Source: Mycobacterium kyorinense
GTDB lineage: Bacteria > Actinomycetota > Actinomycetes > Mycobacteriales > Mycobacteriaceae
Direction: 5' to 3'
Assembly: GCF_001672775.1 (NCBI RefSeq)
Contig: NZ_LZKJ01000087.1
Span: 1 to 64,000, forward strand
DNA: 64,000 bases
The notes below the pieces were generated by a model that saw only the letters and a program-made list of their open reading frames with translations, searched no databases and had not been told where the DNA came from. Made by a program: the position numbers and the translations under genes. Of this stretch, positions 9,524-18,458 are shown in pieces. Positions within the stretch are counted from its first letter, which is position 1. The number at the start of each line of letters is the position of its first letter.

Positions 9524-12500
9524 CCGAACCTCGGACCTTGCCGCCCGACCTCGCCGCAGCAGTCGAGCTGGGTGGCGAGATGGGGCATCGGTTCGCCGAA
9601 TTCGACTGGGCCGCACACCCCTTGGGACAGCCTGGGCAGTGGCCGGCCGAGTTTCGGGCGGCAACGGCGACGGCACTCACCTCGCGGTTCCCGATCGTGT
9701 TGTGGTTGGGCGTCGAGGATCTGTCCCTGGTGTACAACGACGCCTATAAGCCGATCCTCAGCGACAAGCACCCGGCGGCGCTGGGCCGGCCCGGCCGGTC
9801 GGTGTGGTGGGACATCTGGGATTCGATCGGTCCCATGCTCGCCGGTGTGATCGGCAGCGGGGAAGCAACGTGGTCCAACGACTTGATGCTGCCGATCATG
9901 ACCGCCGGCCGTCGCCATGAACGGTATTTCACCTTCACCTACAGTCCACTGATCGACGACGGCGGTTCGACGTCCGGGATTTTTTGCGCAGTCGCCGAAA
10001 CCACCGAACGGGTCCTGGGCGAACGTCGCCTGCATGTGCTGAACTCCGTCGCGTCCGCCGTCATGGAAGCCCAGACCATCGATGACGCGGTGAACGCTGC
10101 CGTGGAGGTGTGTACCGACCAGCCTGCCGACCTGCCGTTCGTCGCCGCCTATGTCGGGGGTAGCGATGCAACGCTGCGCGGAGCGACGCCCGCGGTGCTG
10201 GCGGTGCTGCCGCACACGTTGACAGAGTTGACGGATCGGATTCCGGAGCCGGGGTCGCGCGACTCCGTGGAGGTGTTCGACGGCGTCGCGTCGGCGATTC
10301 CCGGCCTCGACGAGGCGCTGGGCAGCGGTTGCCCCGACCAGGCCCTGGTGTTACCGCTGGGGGAGGGCCCGACTGCCGGCGCGTTGGTGGTCGCAGTGAA
10401 CCCGCGTTGCCCGCTGAACGAGCAGTACCGCGGCTTTTGCCAGTTGCTCGCCGACCAGTTGTCCACAGGAATCGCCGCCGCGGTCTCCTACGAGCAGGAA
10501 CGACAGCGGGCCGAAGCGCTCGCCGAACTCGACCGTGCGAAGACCGCGTTTCTGACCAACGTCAGCCATGAGTTTCGCACCCCGTTGACCCTGCTGCTGG
10601 GACCGCTCGACGATGCCCTGTCCGAGGCCGGCTCCGACGCGCTGCTCACCCATCGGTTGCGCACCGCGCAGCGGAACGCGCGTCGGCTGCTGCGGCAGGT
10701 CGACTCGCTGCTCGACTTCTCCCGCATCGAAGCCGGCCGCGCCGCCGCGAACCTGGTGTGCAGCGATGTCGGCGTGCTGACAGCGCACATTGCGTCGTCC
10801 TTCGCCGAACTCTGTCAGCGAGCCGGACTTGACCTCGTCGTCGACTGTCGCCCCGTGCTGGCCGATATCGATCCGGCAATGTGGGAAACCGTCATGCTCA
10901 ACCTGCTGTCCAACGCGGTCAAATACACCCTGGACGGTTCGATCACCGTCGCGGTTCGCAGCGAGTCTGGGCAGTGCCGCATCAGCATCCGCGACACCGG
11001 CGTGGGAATCGCCGCAGAAGACTTGGAACGGTTGGGCGAACGGTTCTTTCGCGCAGGCAGCGCCCAAGGCCGCAGTGTCGAAGGGACCGGGATCGGGCTA
11101 TCGCTGGTGCGAGGGCTTGTCGAGCTCCACCACGGCAGCATGGAGATCACCAGCGAGCCGGATCGCGGGACGACTGTCAGCGTGCGGCTGCCCGGGTCGG
11201 TCGGCCGAACACCCGTCGAGCATTCGCCGGTCGATCTGCTGGACAACCCCTATGTGGTCGAAGCGGGCCAGTGGCTGGCGCCGCCACTTGCGGCGGCGCC
11301 CGGCGATGACGGGCGCCAACTGGTGCTGATCGCCGACGACAACGCCGACATGCGCGCGCATCTGGAGCGGGTGCTGTCGGTGCACTGGCGCACCGTACTC
11401 GTCACCGACGGCGAGGCCGCCCTGCGGACCACTCGCGAGCTACACCCCGACGCGGTGGTGACCGACGTGATGATGCCGAAGCTCGACGGGTTCGACTTCG
11501 TCGCGGCTATCCGGGAAGACCCCGAGTTGGCGGCCACCCCGATTGTGATGCTGTCGGCTCGTGCCGGTGCCGAGGCCGTCAGCGAGGGCTACGCCGGCGG
11601 CGCAGACGACTACCTGGTCAAGCCGTTCCGCTCGCAAGATCTGGTCGATCGGGTTGCTGCCCGGTTGTCCGCCGCGGGCCGTGAAATCGCCGACCGGCAA
11701 CGACGAGAAGCCGAACTTCAACTCGCGTCCGGTCTTGCCCAACTCGATGCCGCGTTGCAAGCCGCCGAGTCTGTCCCGAAAATCCTTGAGGCACTGCTGG
11801 AATCGCCGCTTGGCTCAGGCGACGCGACATCGATAGCCATCGGTGTACTCGACGCCGAACAGAACACTGTGCGATTCGACTACGCCGGTGTGGTCCCCGC
11901 GGAACTGCGCGATCGCTACCACGTGGCCGCGCTGGACACCCCGCTGGTGCCAATCGAAGTCATCAAAACCGGTAAGCCGATTGTCGTCAGCGACACCTTC
12001 GATCTCGAGCAGCGCTATCAACACGTGGTGCGCGAAACAGTGGACATCGTCCGCGCGTGCGTCAGCCAACCGCTGCGCGGCCGTGACGGACGCGTCATCG
12101 GGTCCCTCGGGTTGCTGTGGCCCACGCCGCGGGAACTCGGCTCCGACGAACTCGACGTGTTCGCCCGGACAGCCGAGCTCACCCAGTCCGCCCTCGATCG
12201 AATCCGCTTGGCGCAGCGCGAACATCGGATCGCCGTCGACTTCCAAGAGCATCTGCTCGACCTGGACCGCGGATCGACGGCCGCGGTCGTCGCAGCGGTC
12301 TATCAACCGGCCGGAGAGGCCATGCGCGTCGGCGGAGACTGGTATCTCGTTGCCCCCCTGGAGCGGCCGGGACAGATTGCCATATCGGTCGGTGACGTCG
12401 TTGGGCACGGGCTGCCCGCCGCAACGGTGATGAGCAGGCTGCGGGCCGCGGTAGCCGCCACCGCGCTGAACGACGCCGACCCCGCCGCAGTACTCAACGC

Positions 12501-13359
12501 GCTCGACCGGTATGCGGCGTCAGTCTCCGGCGCGCGATGCGCGACGGTCAGCTACGCCGTCATCGACACGGAAGCCGCGACCGTCGATGACGGCCCGGCC
12601 AGCATCAGCTACAGCTGCGCGGGACATCCGTATCCACTGCTGGTGGCGCCCGGGGAATCGCCGGCATTCCTGGAGTCTGGCCGCCGCCCGCCGGTGGCGG
12701 CCTGGGATACCGACCGCGGTCCTGACACCGCCACCAGGGAGTTGACGCCCGGGAGTTTGGTGCTGCTCTACACCGACGGCCTCATCGAACGGCCGGGAGA
12801 GACTCTCGACCAGGGCTTCGCCCGCCTGCGCGACGCCGCCGCATCCTGCGCGGACCTGCCGGTCGGCGAGACTTGTACGGCGCTGGTGGAGAAGATGCGC
12901 CCGCCCGGCGGCTACACCGACGATGTCGTGGTGCTGGCGTTACGTCCCAGCCATATCGCTGCGCACAGTTTCGCTATCGTGTTGCCCGCCGCTGCGGCCC
13001 ATATCGCCGATGCGCGGCATCGGCTGCGTCGTTGGCTGGCCGGCATCGGAGCCGATCCGCAGCGGGAAGCCGATATTCTGCTGGCCACCGGGGAAGCCGT
13101 CACCAACGCGATTGAGCATGGCAGCAACGGCGACCCCAACAGCACGGTGTCCGTCGAGGCCTTCCTGCGCGGCGACACCGTCACCGCCACCATCAGCGAT
13201 ACCGGTCGGTGGTCGGGCGACTCGTCGGCCAGCATGCGTGGCCGGCAGCGTGGACGCGGACTTACGTTGATCAACGGGTTGGCCGACCATGTCGACACCA
13301 CTCGTACGGCTCAGGGCACCCGTCTTACGCTGCGGTTCGACCACCTGGTCGCCTCATGA
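9520..13359 (+). CDS. Hybrid sensor kinase / receiver / SpoIIE phosphatase / anti-sigma kinase-like protein
   Basis: 1,279 residues with, in order: PAS-like (about 50-165); GAF-like (about 170-325); HisKA with His350 (VSHEFRTP); histidine-kinase ATPase (NLLSNAVKYT 461-470, DTGVGI, GTGIGLSL); receiver (about 600-715, acidic pocket ADDN, Asp649 in VVTDVMMP, Lys701); a second GAF (about 740-890); SpoIIE/PP2C phosphatase (GGDW 938-941, GDVVGHG 958-964, YTDGLIE, GYTDDVVVLAL); and a C-terminal anti-sigma-type ATPase (GEAVTNAIEHG 1191-1201). No transmembrane segment is evident, so it is probably cytoplasmic. It should sense signals, autophosphorylate, and both phosphorylate and dephosphorylate STAS partners encoded on each side. 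Confidence 0.9.
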   Translation: MTEPRTLPPDLAAAVELGGEMGHRFAEFDWAAHPLGQPGQWPAEFRAATATALTSRFPIVLWLGVEDLSLVYNDAYKPILSDKHPAALGRPGRSVWWDIWDSIGPMLAGVIGSGEATWSNDLMLPIMTAGRRHERYFTFTYSPLIDDGGSTSGIFCAVAETTERVLGERRLHVLNSVASAVMEAQTIDDAVNAAVEVCTDQPADLPFVAAYVGGSDATLRGATPAVLAVLPHTLTELTDRIPEPGSRDSVEVFDGVASAIPGLDEALGSGCPDQALVLPLGEGPTAGALVVAVNPRCPLNEQYRGFCQLLADQLSTGIAAAVSYEQERQRAEALAELDRAKTAFLTNVSHEFRTPLTLLLGPLDDALSEAGSDALLTHRLRTAQRNARRLLRQVDSLLDFSRIEAGRAAANLVCSDVGVLTAHIASSFAELCQRAGLDLVVDCRPVLADIDPAMWETVMLNLLSNAVKYTLDGSITVAVRSESGQCRISIRDTGVGIAAEDLERLGERFFRAGSAQGRSVEGTGIGLSLVRGLVELHHGSMEITSEPDRGTTVSVRLPGSVGRTPVEHSPVDLLDNPYVVEAGQWLAPPLAAAPGDDGRQLVLIADDNADMRAHLERVLSVHWRTVLVTDGEAALRTTRELHPDAVVTDVMMPKLDGFDFVAAIREDPELAATPIVMLSARAGAEAVSEGYAGGADDYLVKPFRSQDLVDRVAARLSAAGREIADRQRREAELQLASGLAQLDAALQAAESVPKILEALLESPLGSGDATSIAIGVLDAEQNTVRFDYAGVVPAELRDRYHVAALDTPLVPIEVIKTGKPIVVSDTFDLEQRYQHVVRETVDIVRACVSQPLRGRDGRVIGSLGLLWPTPRELGSDELDVFARTAELTQSALDRIRLAQREHRIAVDFQEHLLDLDRGSTAAVVAAVYQPAGEAMRVGGDWYLVAPLERPGQIAISVGDVVGHGLPAATVMSRLRAAVAATALNDADPAAVLNALDRYAASVSGARCATVSYAVIDTEAATVDDGPASISYSCAGHPYPLLVAPGESPAFLESGRRPPVAAWDTDRGPDTATRELTPGSLVLLYTDGLIERPGETLDQGFARLRDAAASCADLPVGETCTALVEKMRPPGGYTDDVVVLALRPSHIAAHSFAIVLPAAAAHIADARHRLRRWLAGIGADPQREADILLATGEAVTNAIEHGSNGDPNSTVSVEAFLRGDTVTATISDTGRWSGDSSASMRGRQRGRGLTLINGLADHVDTTRTAQGTRLTLRFDHLVAS

Positions 13360-13667
13360 CTCGATCTGTCTTCGAGCTGGCCGACGGTCCGCGTGAGTTC
13401 GCCGTCACCGGTGAAATCGACGCCTCCAACGCCGACGACTTCGCCAAATCGGTGGGCGCGCTGTCCGATGAGCCGGTGATTCTCGATCTGAGCGGTCTTC
13501 GCTACCTCGACAGCGCCGGTTTCGCCGCGCTGGATCGGCTGCTCGCCGCCGGCGCCGTCGTTGTCGTGGTATCGCCGGACAGCGTGGTGTACAAAGCGGC
13601 CCAACTGATGGCACTTCCGTTTCATCCCGACGTCGAGACCGCCCGTCGAGCGCTCGACGGCAGTTAG
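13356..13667 (+). CDS. STAS-domain anti-sigma factor antagonist-like protein (second of two)
   Basis: 103 residues from ATG 13356, overlapping the upstream TGA by four bases (ATGA). Compact STAS domain: EFAVTGEIDASNADDFAKSV, then VILDLSGLRYLDSAGFAALD, then VVVVSPDSVVYKAAQLM. The phospho-site block is DSAGF, closer to the canonical DSSGL than the first STAS protein because the Asp is kept. Last gene of the three-gene signalling operon. The two differing STAS proteins may be alternative substrates of the fused kinase and phosphatase domains. Its stop overlaps the end of the convergent 13664-13942 gene. Confidence 0.87.
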   Translation: MTRSVFELADGPREFAVTGEIDASNADDFAKSVGALSDEPVILDLSGLRYLDSAGFAALDRLLAAGAVVVVVSPDSVVYKAAQLMALPFHPDVETARRALDGS

Positions 13668-13942
13668 ACCTCTTCCATCGCCTGGCCGAGTTCTTCGAGC
13701 AACTTGTTGTGGTGGTTACTGGCCAGGACATGCCCGGCGGCGATGACCAGCGCCACCGGCCAGTCGATGAGTTCGAATGCGGCCAGCGCGGCCAGCCCGC
13801 CGTAATACGCCAGCTGCTCGGGCCGCGGCACCTGCACCTGCCCGACCAGCGGCAGGTTGACCGCGAACGTCTCGCCTTCGCGGATGTGTTCGACCGCTTC
13901 GCGTTGCGAGGTGGTGCGGCGCGATTTGTTTTCGACCATCAT
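13664..13942 (-). CDS. Small conserved protein downstream of the CtpH pair (Rv0424c-like by position)
   Basis: 92 residues with a basic N-terminus (MMVENKSRRTTSQREAVEHI), the segment GETFAVNLPLVGQVQVPRPE, and one likely membrane helix (LAALAAFELIDWPVALVIAA) followed by a His/Asn-rich end. The LIDWPVAL core echoes the VEWPVLLAVGGGAL helix of the two small proteins coupled to the P-type ATPases. That suggests a related accessory membrane role. In M. tuberculosis a 91-residue gene, Rv0424c, occupies this place between thiC and ctpH. Function unknown. An AGAAAGG ribosome site precedes the double ATG. Confidence 0.7.
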   Translation of the reverse strand: MMVENKSRRTTSQREAVEHIREGETFAVNLPLVGQVQVPRPEQLAYYGGLAALAAFELIDWPVALVIAAGHVLASNHHNKLLEELGQAMEEV

Positions 13943-13988
13943 TTGCCTTTCTGAAACGTTGGGTTTGCCGCTGAGCCGGGTGCTGCCG

Positions 13989-16900
13989 TCACTGTCGGAG
14001 GTATGTCGACGACCGATGCTCTGGCTGATCCACTAGCTTCAGCGCTCGCTCAGCTGTTGACGGTGCCGGTGATCGAGCTGTACGCGGTGTTGTGGCGCGT
14101 CGGCGTTGTGGAGGTCGGGAAGCCTGATCGGGTTGCGGCTCCGCAGGACGCCGACCAGCCAATCGCCGGGTTGCAACAGCCACCGCGACGGTTGCCGCCG
14201 CGGCTGCTCCCAGCGCTTGCGCCCACGCCAGGGGGCCAAGCGGTGTACAGCCGAGCAGCTGGCTGACCCCCGGAATACTGATCAGCGTCGCCATCGCGGC
14301 CAGCGAGCCGACGGCGGTGCCCACCACCAGCGGGGCGTGCGAGTCGAGCAGCGTCTGACCCAGCTGAGCGGCCACCAGCGCGACCAGCGCCACAGTCGAC
14401 GCGCGTTGGGGGCGTCCGGTGACGCCGGCCATCACCCACGCCGCCGTCGCAGCGGCCGCCGTCGTCGTACCCCGAATCGCGACCGCACGCCACAGCGCAC
14501 GCTGATCGGGCCCGCGTCCCTCCCAGTTGTCGGCCCCGGTCGTCTGACTCACGGCAAGAGCCGCGGCCGGCAGCGCATCGGTGAGCATGTTGACCAGCAG
14601 CAACTGGCGGGTGTTGAGTGGGGAGCGGCCGGTGAGCGCGCTGCCGATGATGGAAAAGCCGACCTCGCCGGCGTTGCCGCCGAGCAGCACCGACACCGCC
14701 GCCTGCACCCGCCGCCACAGTTCCCGGCCTTCCTCGATGGCCTGCAGGAGCGCCTGGATGCGGCCGTCGACCAGGACCACGTCGGCCGCGGTGCGGGCCG
14801 GGTCGCTGCCGCGGGCGACGACACCGATCCCGACGGTGGCGGCCCGGATGGCGGCGGCGTCGTTGGAGCCGTCGCCGACCATGGCGCAGACCTTGCCGAC
14901 GCGTTCGAGGGTCTGGACGATCTGCACCTTGTTCTCCGGTGACATTCGGGCGAAGATCACCCGCTCGGCGACCGCGCGTTCCTGGTCCTTGCGGGACAGG
15001 TTGTCCCACTCCGTACCGCTGATCACCTGGCTCGGGAGCACCGGCATGCCCAGTTCCCGGGCGATCGCGGTGGCGGTGATCGGGTGGTCGCCGGTGATCA
15101 GCCGCACGGCCACGTTCCGCTCGGCCAGCGCCGCGAGCAGGCCGGCGGCTTCCGGGCGCGGAGTGTCGGACAGCCCCAGCAGCCCGGCCAGCGACAGCTC
15201 GCCGTCGGCCAGTCCGGCGATGGCGTCGTCGTCGTTCTGCACGATCTGCGCCTGGGTGGGGGTGAGTCGTCGCCGCGCCACCGCGATCACCCGCAGCCCG
15301 CCGGCGGCCAGCCCGTCGACGGTTTTCCAGATGCTCGCGTCGACGTCGGCACAGTTGGCCAGCACCACTTCCGGTGCGCCCTTGATGGTCAGCTCGTCGC
15401 CCGACACCGATGCCGAGAACGATCGCCCGGAGCGGAACGGCAGGTGCGCGTCGGGATCGGGGGCGGGCCCGGCGCCGTTTACCGACAGCGCCGCCTCGGC
15501 GATCGCGCGGTCGGTGGCGTGGATCTGGGGCGTGCCGTTGGACGGCGGGGTGGCGTGCGCCGCGTAGCCCAACACCTCTTCGCGGGAATGCCCGCCGACG
15601 GGATGCACCTGGGCCACCCGCAGCCGGTTCTCGGACAGCGTCCCGGTCTTGTCGAAGCACACCACGTCGACACGGCCAAGGGCTTCCACCGAACGCGGGA
15701 CGCGCACCAGCGCCCCGAAGGTGGTGAGCCGCCGCGCCGATGCGGCCTGCGCCAGGGTGGCCACCAGCGGCATCCCCTCCGGGACAGCCGCCACGGTGAC
15801 GGCGATGCCGCTGGCGACGGCTTCCCGCAAGCCACGGCGACGCAAGATCCCCAACGCGCTGACCAACGCGCCACCGGCCATGCTGACCGGGAACGCCCTG
15901 TTGGTGAGCTGGCTGAGCTGATGTTGCAGCCCGACAGTGGGTAGCTCGCCGGATGCCAGTTCGGCAGCGCGCCGGGCCTGGGTGTCGGCGCCGACTGCGG
16001 TCACCACCGCGACCGCGGTGCCCGCCACCACGGTGGTCCCTTCGAACAGCAGGCAGCGGCGCTCGGCCAACTCGACGCCCGGGGTGGGGTCGACTTGCTT
16101 TTCCACCGACAGCGATTCGCCGGTGAGCGTCGACTCGTCGACTTCGACGTCGACTTCTTCGATGACTCGGGCGTCGGCGGGCACCACCTCGTGGGTGCGC
16201 ACCTCGATCACGTCGCCGGGCCGCAGCTGCTCGGCGGCGACGTCGGTGTAGACCGGTGCGCCGTCGGGGCCGGTGGTGACTTTTCGGGCGGGCGGAACCT
16301 GTTGCGCCAGTAGGCGGTTGAGCCGGCTCTCGGCACGCAGTCGCTGGCTGGCCGCCAGGATGGCGTTGCCGGTCAACACCGAACCGACGAGCACCGCGTC
16401 GACGGGTGAGCCCAGCACCGCGCTGGCTGCCGATCCCAGTGCCAGCACCGGGGTCAACGGGTCGGACAACTCGGCGCGCACGGCCGTGACGAACTGCCAC
16501 ACCGCGCGGTGGGGGCGGCCGGCCAGCTCGACGCCGCGTTGCGCGGTTTCCACAGCGCGACTGGGCTTCGCGATTTCGGGCGTTTCGGGCGGCGGCAACT
16601 CACGGCGAACCTGTTCGACGGTCATCGCGTGCCACTCGTGAACCGGGGCCGGCCGCGGCGGTGACGCCCGAACGGTCTGACGGGCCAGCCAGTATCCGGA
16701 AAGCAGACCGGCGGCGGCGCCGGTGGTCACCGGGCCCGGCCCGCGACCGCGGACTCCCGGCAGCATCAGCAACGCGCCCAGCGCCGTCGCACCGGTGGAG
16801 ATCTCGATGCCGCGCCGGCTGGCCGACTTGGCCGCGGGCAGCGCGTGCAGCACCCGCCAGGCCGCGGTCAGATCGGGCAGCAGCAGATCGGCGTACCACG

Positions 16901-18449
16901 GCGGCGGCTCGGCCTCGTTGCGGGGCATGATCCCCAACGCGACATCGGCCGACGACAGCGCCTGGGAGCCGCTCGTCGACAGCACCGCCACCACGTGACC
17001 GTCCTGCTGCAGGTCGGCCAGGGCGTCGGTGAGTGCGTCGTCGACCGACCCGACGTCCAGCGGCCGGATCTCGTCGAACGCGGGCCGAAGCTCGCCGAGC
17101 GAGTCGATGTCGACGGAGATCAGGTCCACCCCGCAGCGGCGCGCTTCGGCCATCATCGCCGGCGCCATCGGATCATGCGTGGGGCAGATCAGCGCCTCGA
17201 CTCTTCGGCCCGGCATGCCGGGAATCGGGCGCCAGCCCGAACTCATGTCGGCGTCGTCCAGCAGTGCCTGGGCGCGGTGCCATGCGGCGGTGAGCTCGTG
17301 GTCCGGCGCACCGCGCACGCGGACCACCCGCAGCTTCTCGGTGCACAGCACCCGGGGGTCGACGAGCAGCGCGTCGACCTGGTCGAGCCGGCGCAGGCTT
17401 TCCGGCCGCAACGGCAGCACGCCGTGCTGGTCGGCCAGGGCGTATCCGAGTGTCGCGGCGAAGGACTCGCGGGTGGTGCGCAGCGCTTTGGGTGCGGTCA
17501 CCAGCGCGGCCGTCGACGCCATGTTCAGGCTTCGGGTGCCCGCACCGATCGCCGCGGCTCCGACGGCTTGCGCGAGGGCGAAGCGCTGTGCGTGGCGTTG
17601 GGCCGCCCCCACCGGTGGCGGCACCGGCCGCGACGACGGGTGGGCTTCGGGGTGGTCGGCATGCCGGGCCAACGCCGGTTCGTGGCGGCGCCAGGCTTGC
17701 GCCTCGGCGCGGCACTCGGCGGCCTTGAGTGCCTCCATCATCAGGTCGACGGCCAGCGACGCCGGCGACAGCGACACGATGTGGGCCGCGGTCATCGCGA
17801 CGGTCAGCGCGGTGTCGGTGGCGGCGTGGCCGATGCGGTCTTCGAGCAGACGGCGCAGCCGGGGCTGGAAGTCCACGGCCACCACGGCTGCTTCGACACT
17901 GTCCGGCAGTCGCGGCCAGCGCAGCGCGCGGCCCGCCATGGCTGCGGCCATGCCCGCCGCGGTGGCGCCCACCGCGACCGCCTTCGTGGCCACCACCAGC
18001 CCGTCGCCGGGCAGCGGTTTGGGGCGGGGGTCTTTGCCGGCGGCATCGGTTCTGGGACAGCGCTTTTCGGCTTCGCCGACCACCCGGCACAGCTCGTGCA
18101 GCGACACCTGGTCGCCGTCGAGGGCGACGACGACCCGTGACAGCGGGCGGTTGAGGCTCGCCGAGGCGACGCCGCGGTGGGCGCCGACGGCGTCGAGGAC
18201 GGCCCGGCCGAGTTCAGCGCCGTCGGGGCGGTCCAGTCCGCGCACCTCGATCCATGCGCGGCCCTCGCCACGCCAGGCATGCCGGCTCAACGGTGGGCCC
18301 GGCAGCTCGCCGGACAAGGCCCTGACGCCTTCCCGGACCGGAATTGTGACCATGCTGGCGCCGACGGACGCCGCAGTGCTCAGAGTCTGGATGCCCACCG
18401 CGACCGCGCGCAGCGGCAGGGGTCTTCGCACGGATTCGACGGTACTCAA
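13989..18449 (-). CDS. ctpH: Giant P-type cation-transporting ATPase, CtpH-like, copy A
   Basis: 1,486 residues, roughly twice a normal P-type ATPase. The catalytic half (about 640-1430) has TGES at 776-779, PEGMP at 890-894, the phosphorylated Asp933 in DKTGT, KGAPE about 1023-1027 and GDGSND at 1192-1197, plus a C-terminal helix cluster. PEGMP and KGAPE point to the P2 (calcium/sodium-type) class. The N-terminal 640 residues hold an HMA-like domain without CxxC (about 60-130) and a degenerate catalytic core in which VDPRVL (Asp364) replaces DKTGT. It is preceded by its own small membrane protein. Ion specificity is unknown; calcium or another divalent cation is inference. Confidence 0.92.
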   Translation of the reverse strand: MSTVESVRRPLPLRAVAVGIQTLSTAASVGASMVTIPVREGVRALSGELPGPPLSRHAWRGEGRAWIEVRGLDRPDGAELGRAVLDAVGAHRGVASASLNRPLSRVVVALDGDQVSLHELCRVVGEAEKRCPRTDAAGKDPRPKPLPGDGLVVATKAVAVGATAAGMAAAMAGRALRWPRLPDSVEAAVVAVDFQPRLRRLLEDRIGHAATDTALTVAMTAAHIVSLSPASLAVDLMMEALKAAECRAEAQAWRRHEPALARHADHPEAHPSSRPVPPPVGAAQRHAQRFALAQAVGAAAIGAGTRSLNMASTAALVTAPKALRTTRESFAATLGYALADQHGVLPLRPESLRRLDQVDALLVDPRVLCTEKLRVVRVRGAPDHELTAAWHRAQALLDDADMSSGWRPIPGMPGRRVEALICPTHDPMAPAMMAEARRCGVDLISVDIDSLGELRPAFDEIRPLDVGSVDDALTDALADLQQDGHVVAVLSTSGSQALSSADVALGIMPRNEAEPPPWYADLLLPDLTAAWRVLHALPAAKSASRRGIEISTGATALGALLMLPGVRGRGPGPVTTGAAAGLLSGYWLARQTVRASPPRPAPVHEWHAMTVEQVRRELPPPETPEIAKPSRAVETAQRGVELAGRPHRAVWQFVTAVRAELSDPLTPVLALGSAASAVLGSPVDAVLVGSVLTGNAILAASQRLRAESRLNRLLAQQVPPARKVTTGPDGAPVYTDVAAEQLRPGDVIEVRTHEVVPADARVIEEVDVEVDESTLTGESLSVEKQVDPTPGVELAERRCLLFEGTTVVAGTAVAVVTAVGADTQARRAAELASGELPTVGLQHQLSQLTNRAFPVSMAGGALVSALGILRRRGLREAVASGIAVTVAAVPEGMPLVATLAQAASARRLTTFGALVRVPRSVEALGRVDVVCFDKTGTLSENRLRVAQVHPVGGHSREEVLGYAAHATPPSNGTPQIHATDRAIAEAALSVNGAGPAPDPDAHLPFRSGRSFSASVSGDELTIKGAPEVVLANCADVDASIWKTVDGLAAGGLRVIAVARRRLTPTQAQIVQNDDDAIAGLADGELSLAGLLGLSDTPRPEAAGLLAALAERNVAVRLITGDHPITATAIARELGMPVLPSQVISGTEWDNLSRKDQERAVAERVIFARMSPENKVQIVQTLERVGKVCAMVGDGSNDAAAIRAATVGIGVVARGSDPARTAADVVLVDGRIQALLQAIEEGRELWRRVQAAVSVLLGGNAGEVGFSIIGSALTGRSPLNTRQLLLVNMLTDALPAAALAVSQTTGADNWEGRGPDQRALWRAVAIRGTTTAAAATAAWVMAGVTGRPQRASTVALVALVAAQLGQTLLDSHAPLVVGTAVGSLAAMATLISIPGVSQLLGCTPLGPLAWAQALGAAAAATVAVAVATRRLAGRRPAEPQPDQASRPPQRRRATTPRTARSPAPSTAERALKLVDQPEHRSSTYLRQ

Positions 18450-18458
18450 TCGCGGAAG

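Noticed and set aside
14050..16500. 816-codon reverse frame overlapping CtpH copy A
   Set aside because: Arg/Gly-rich out-of-frame shadow of the ATPase, which has all family motifs in its own frame.
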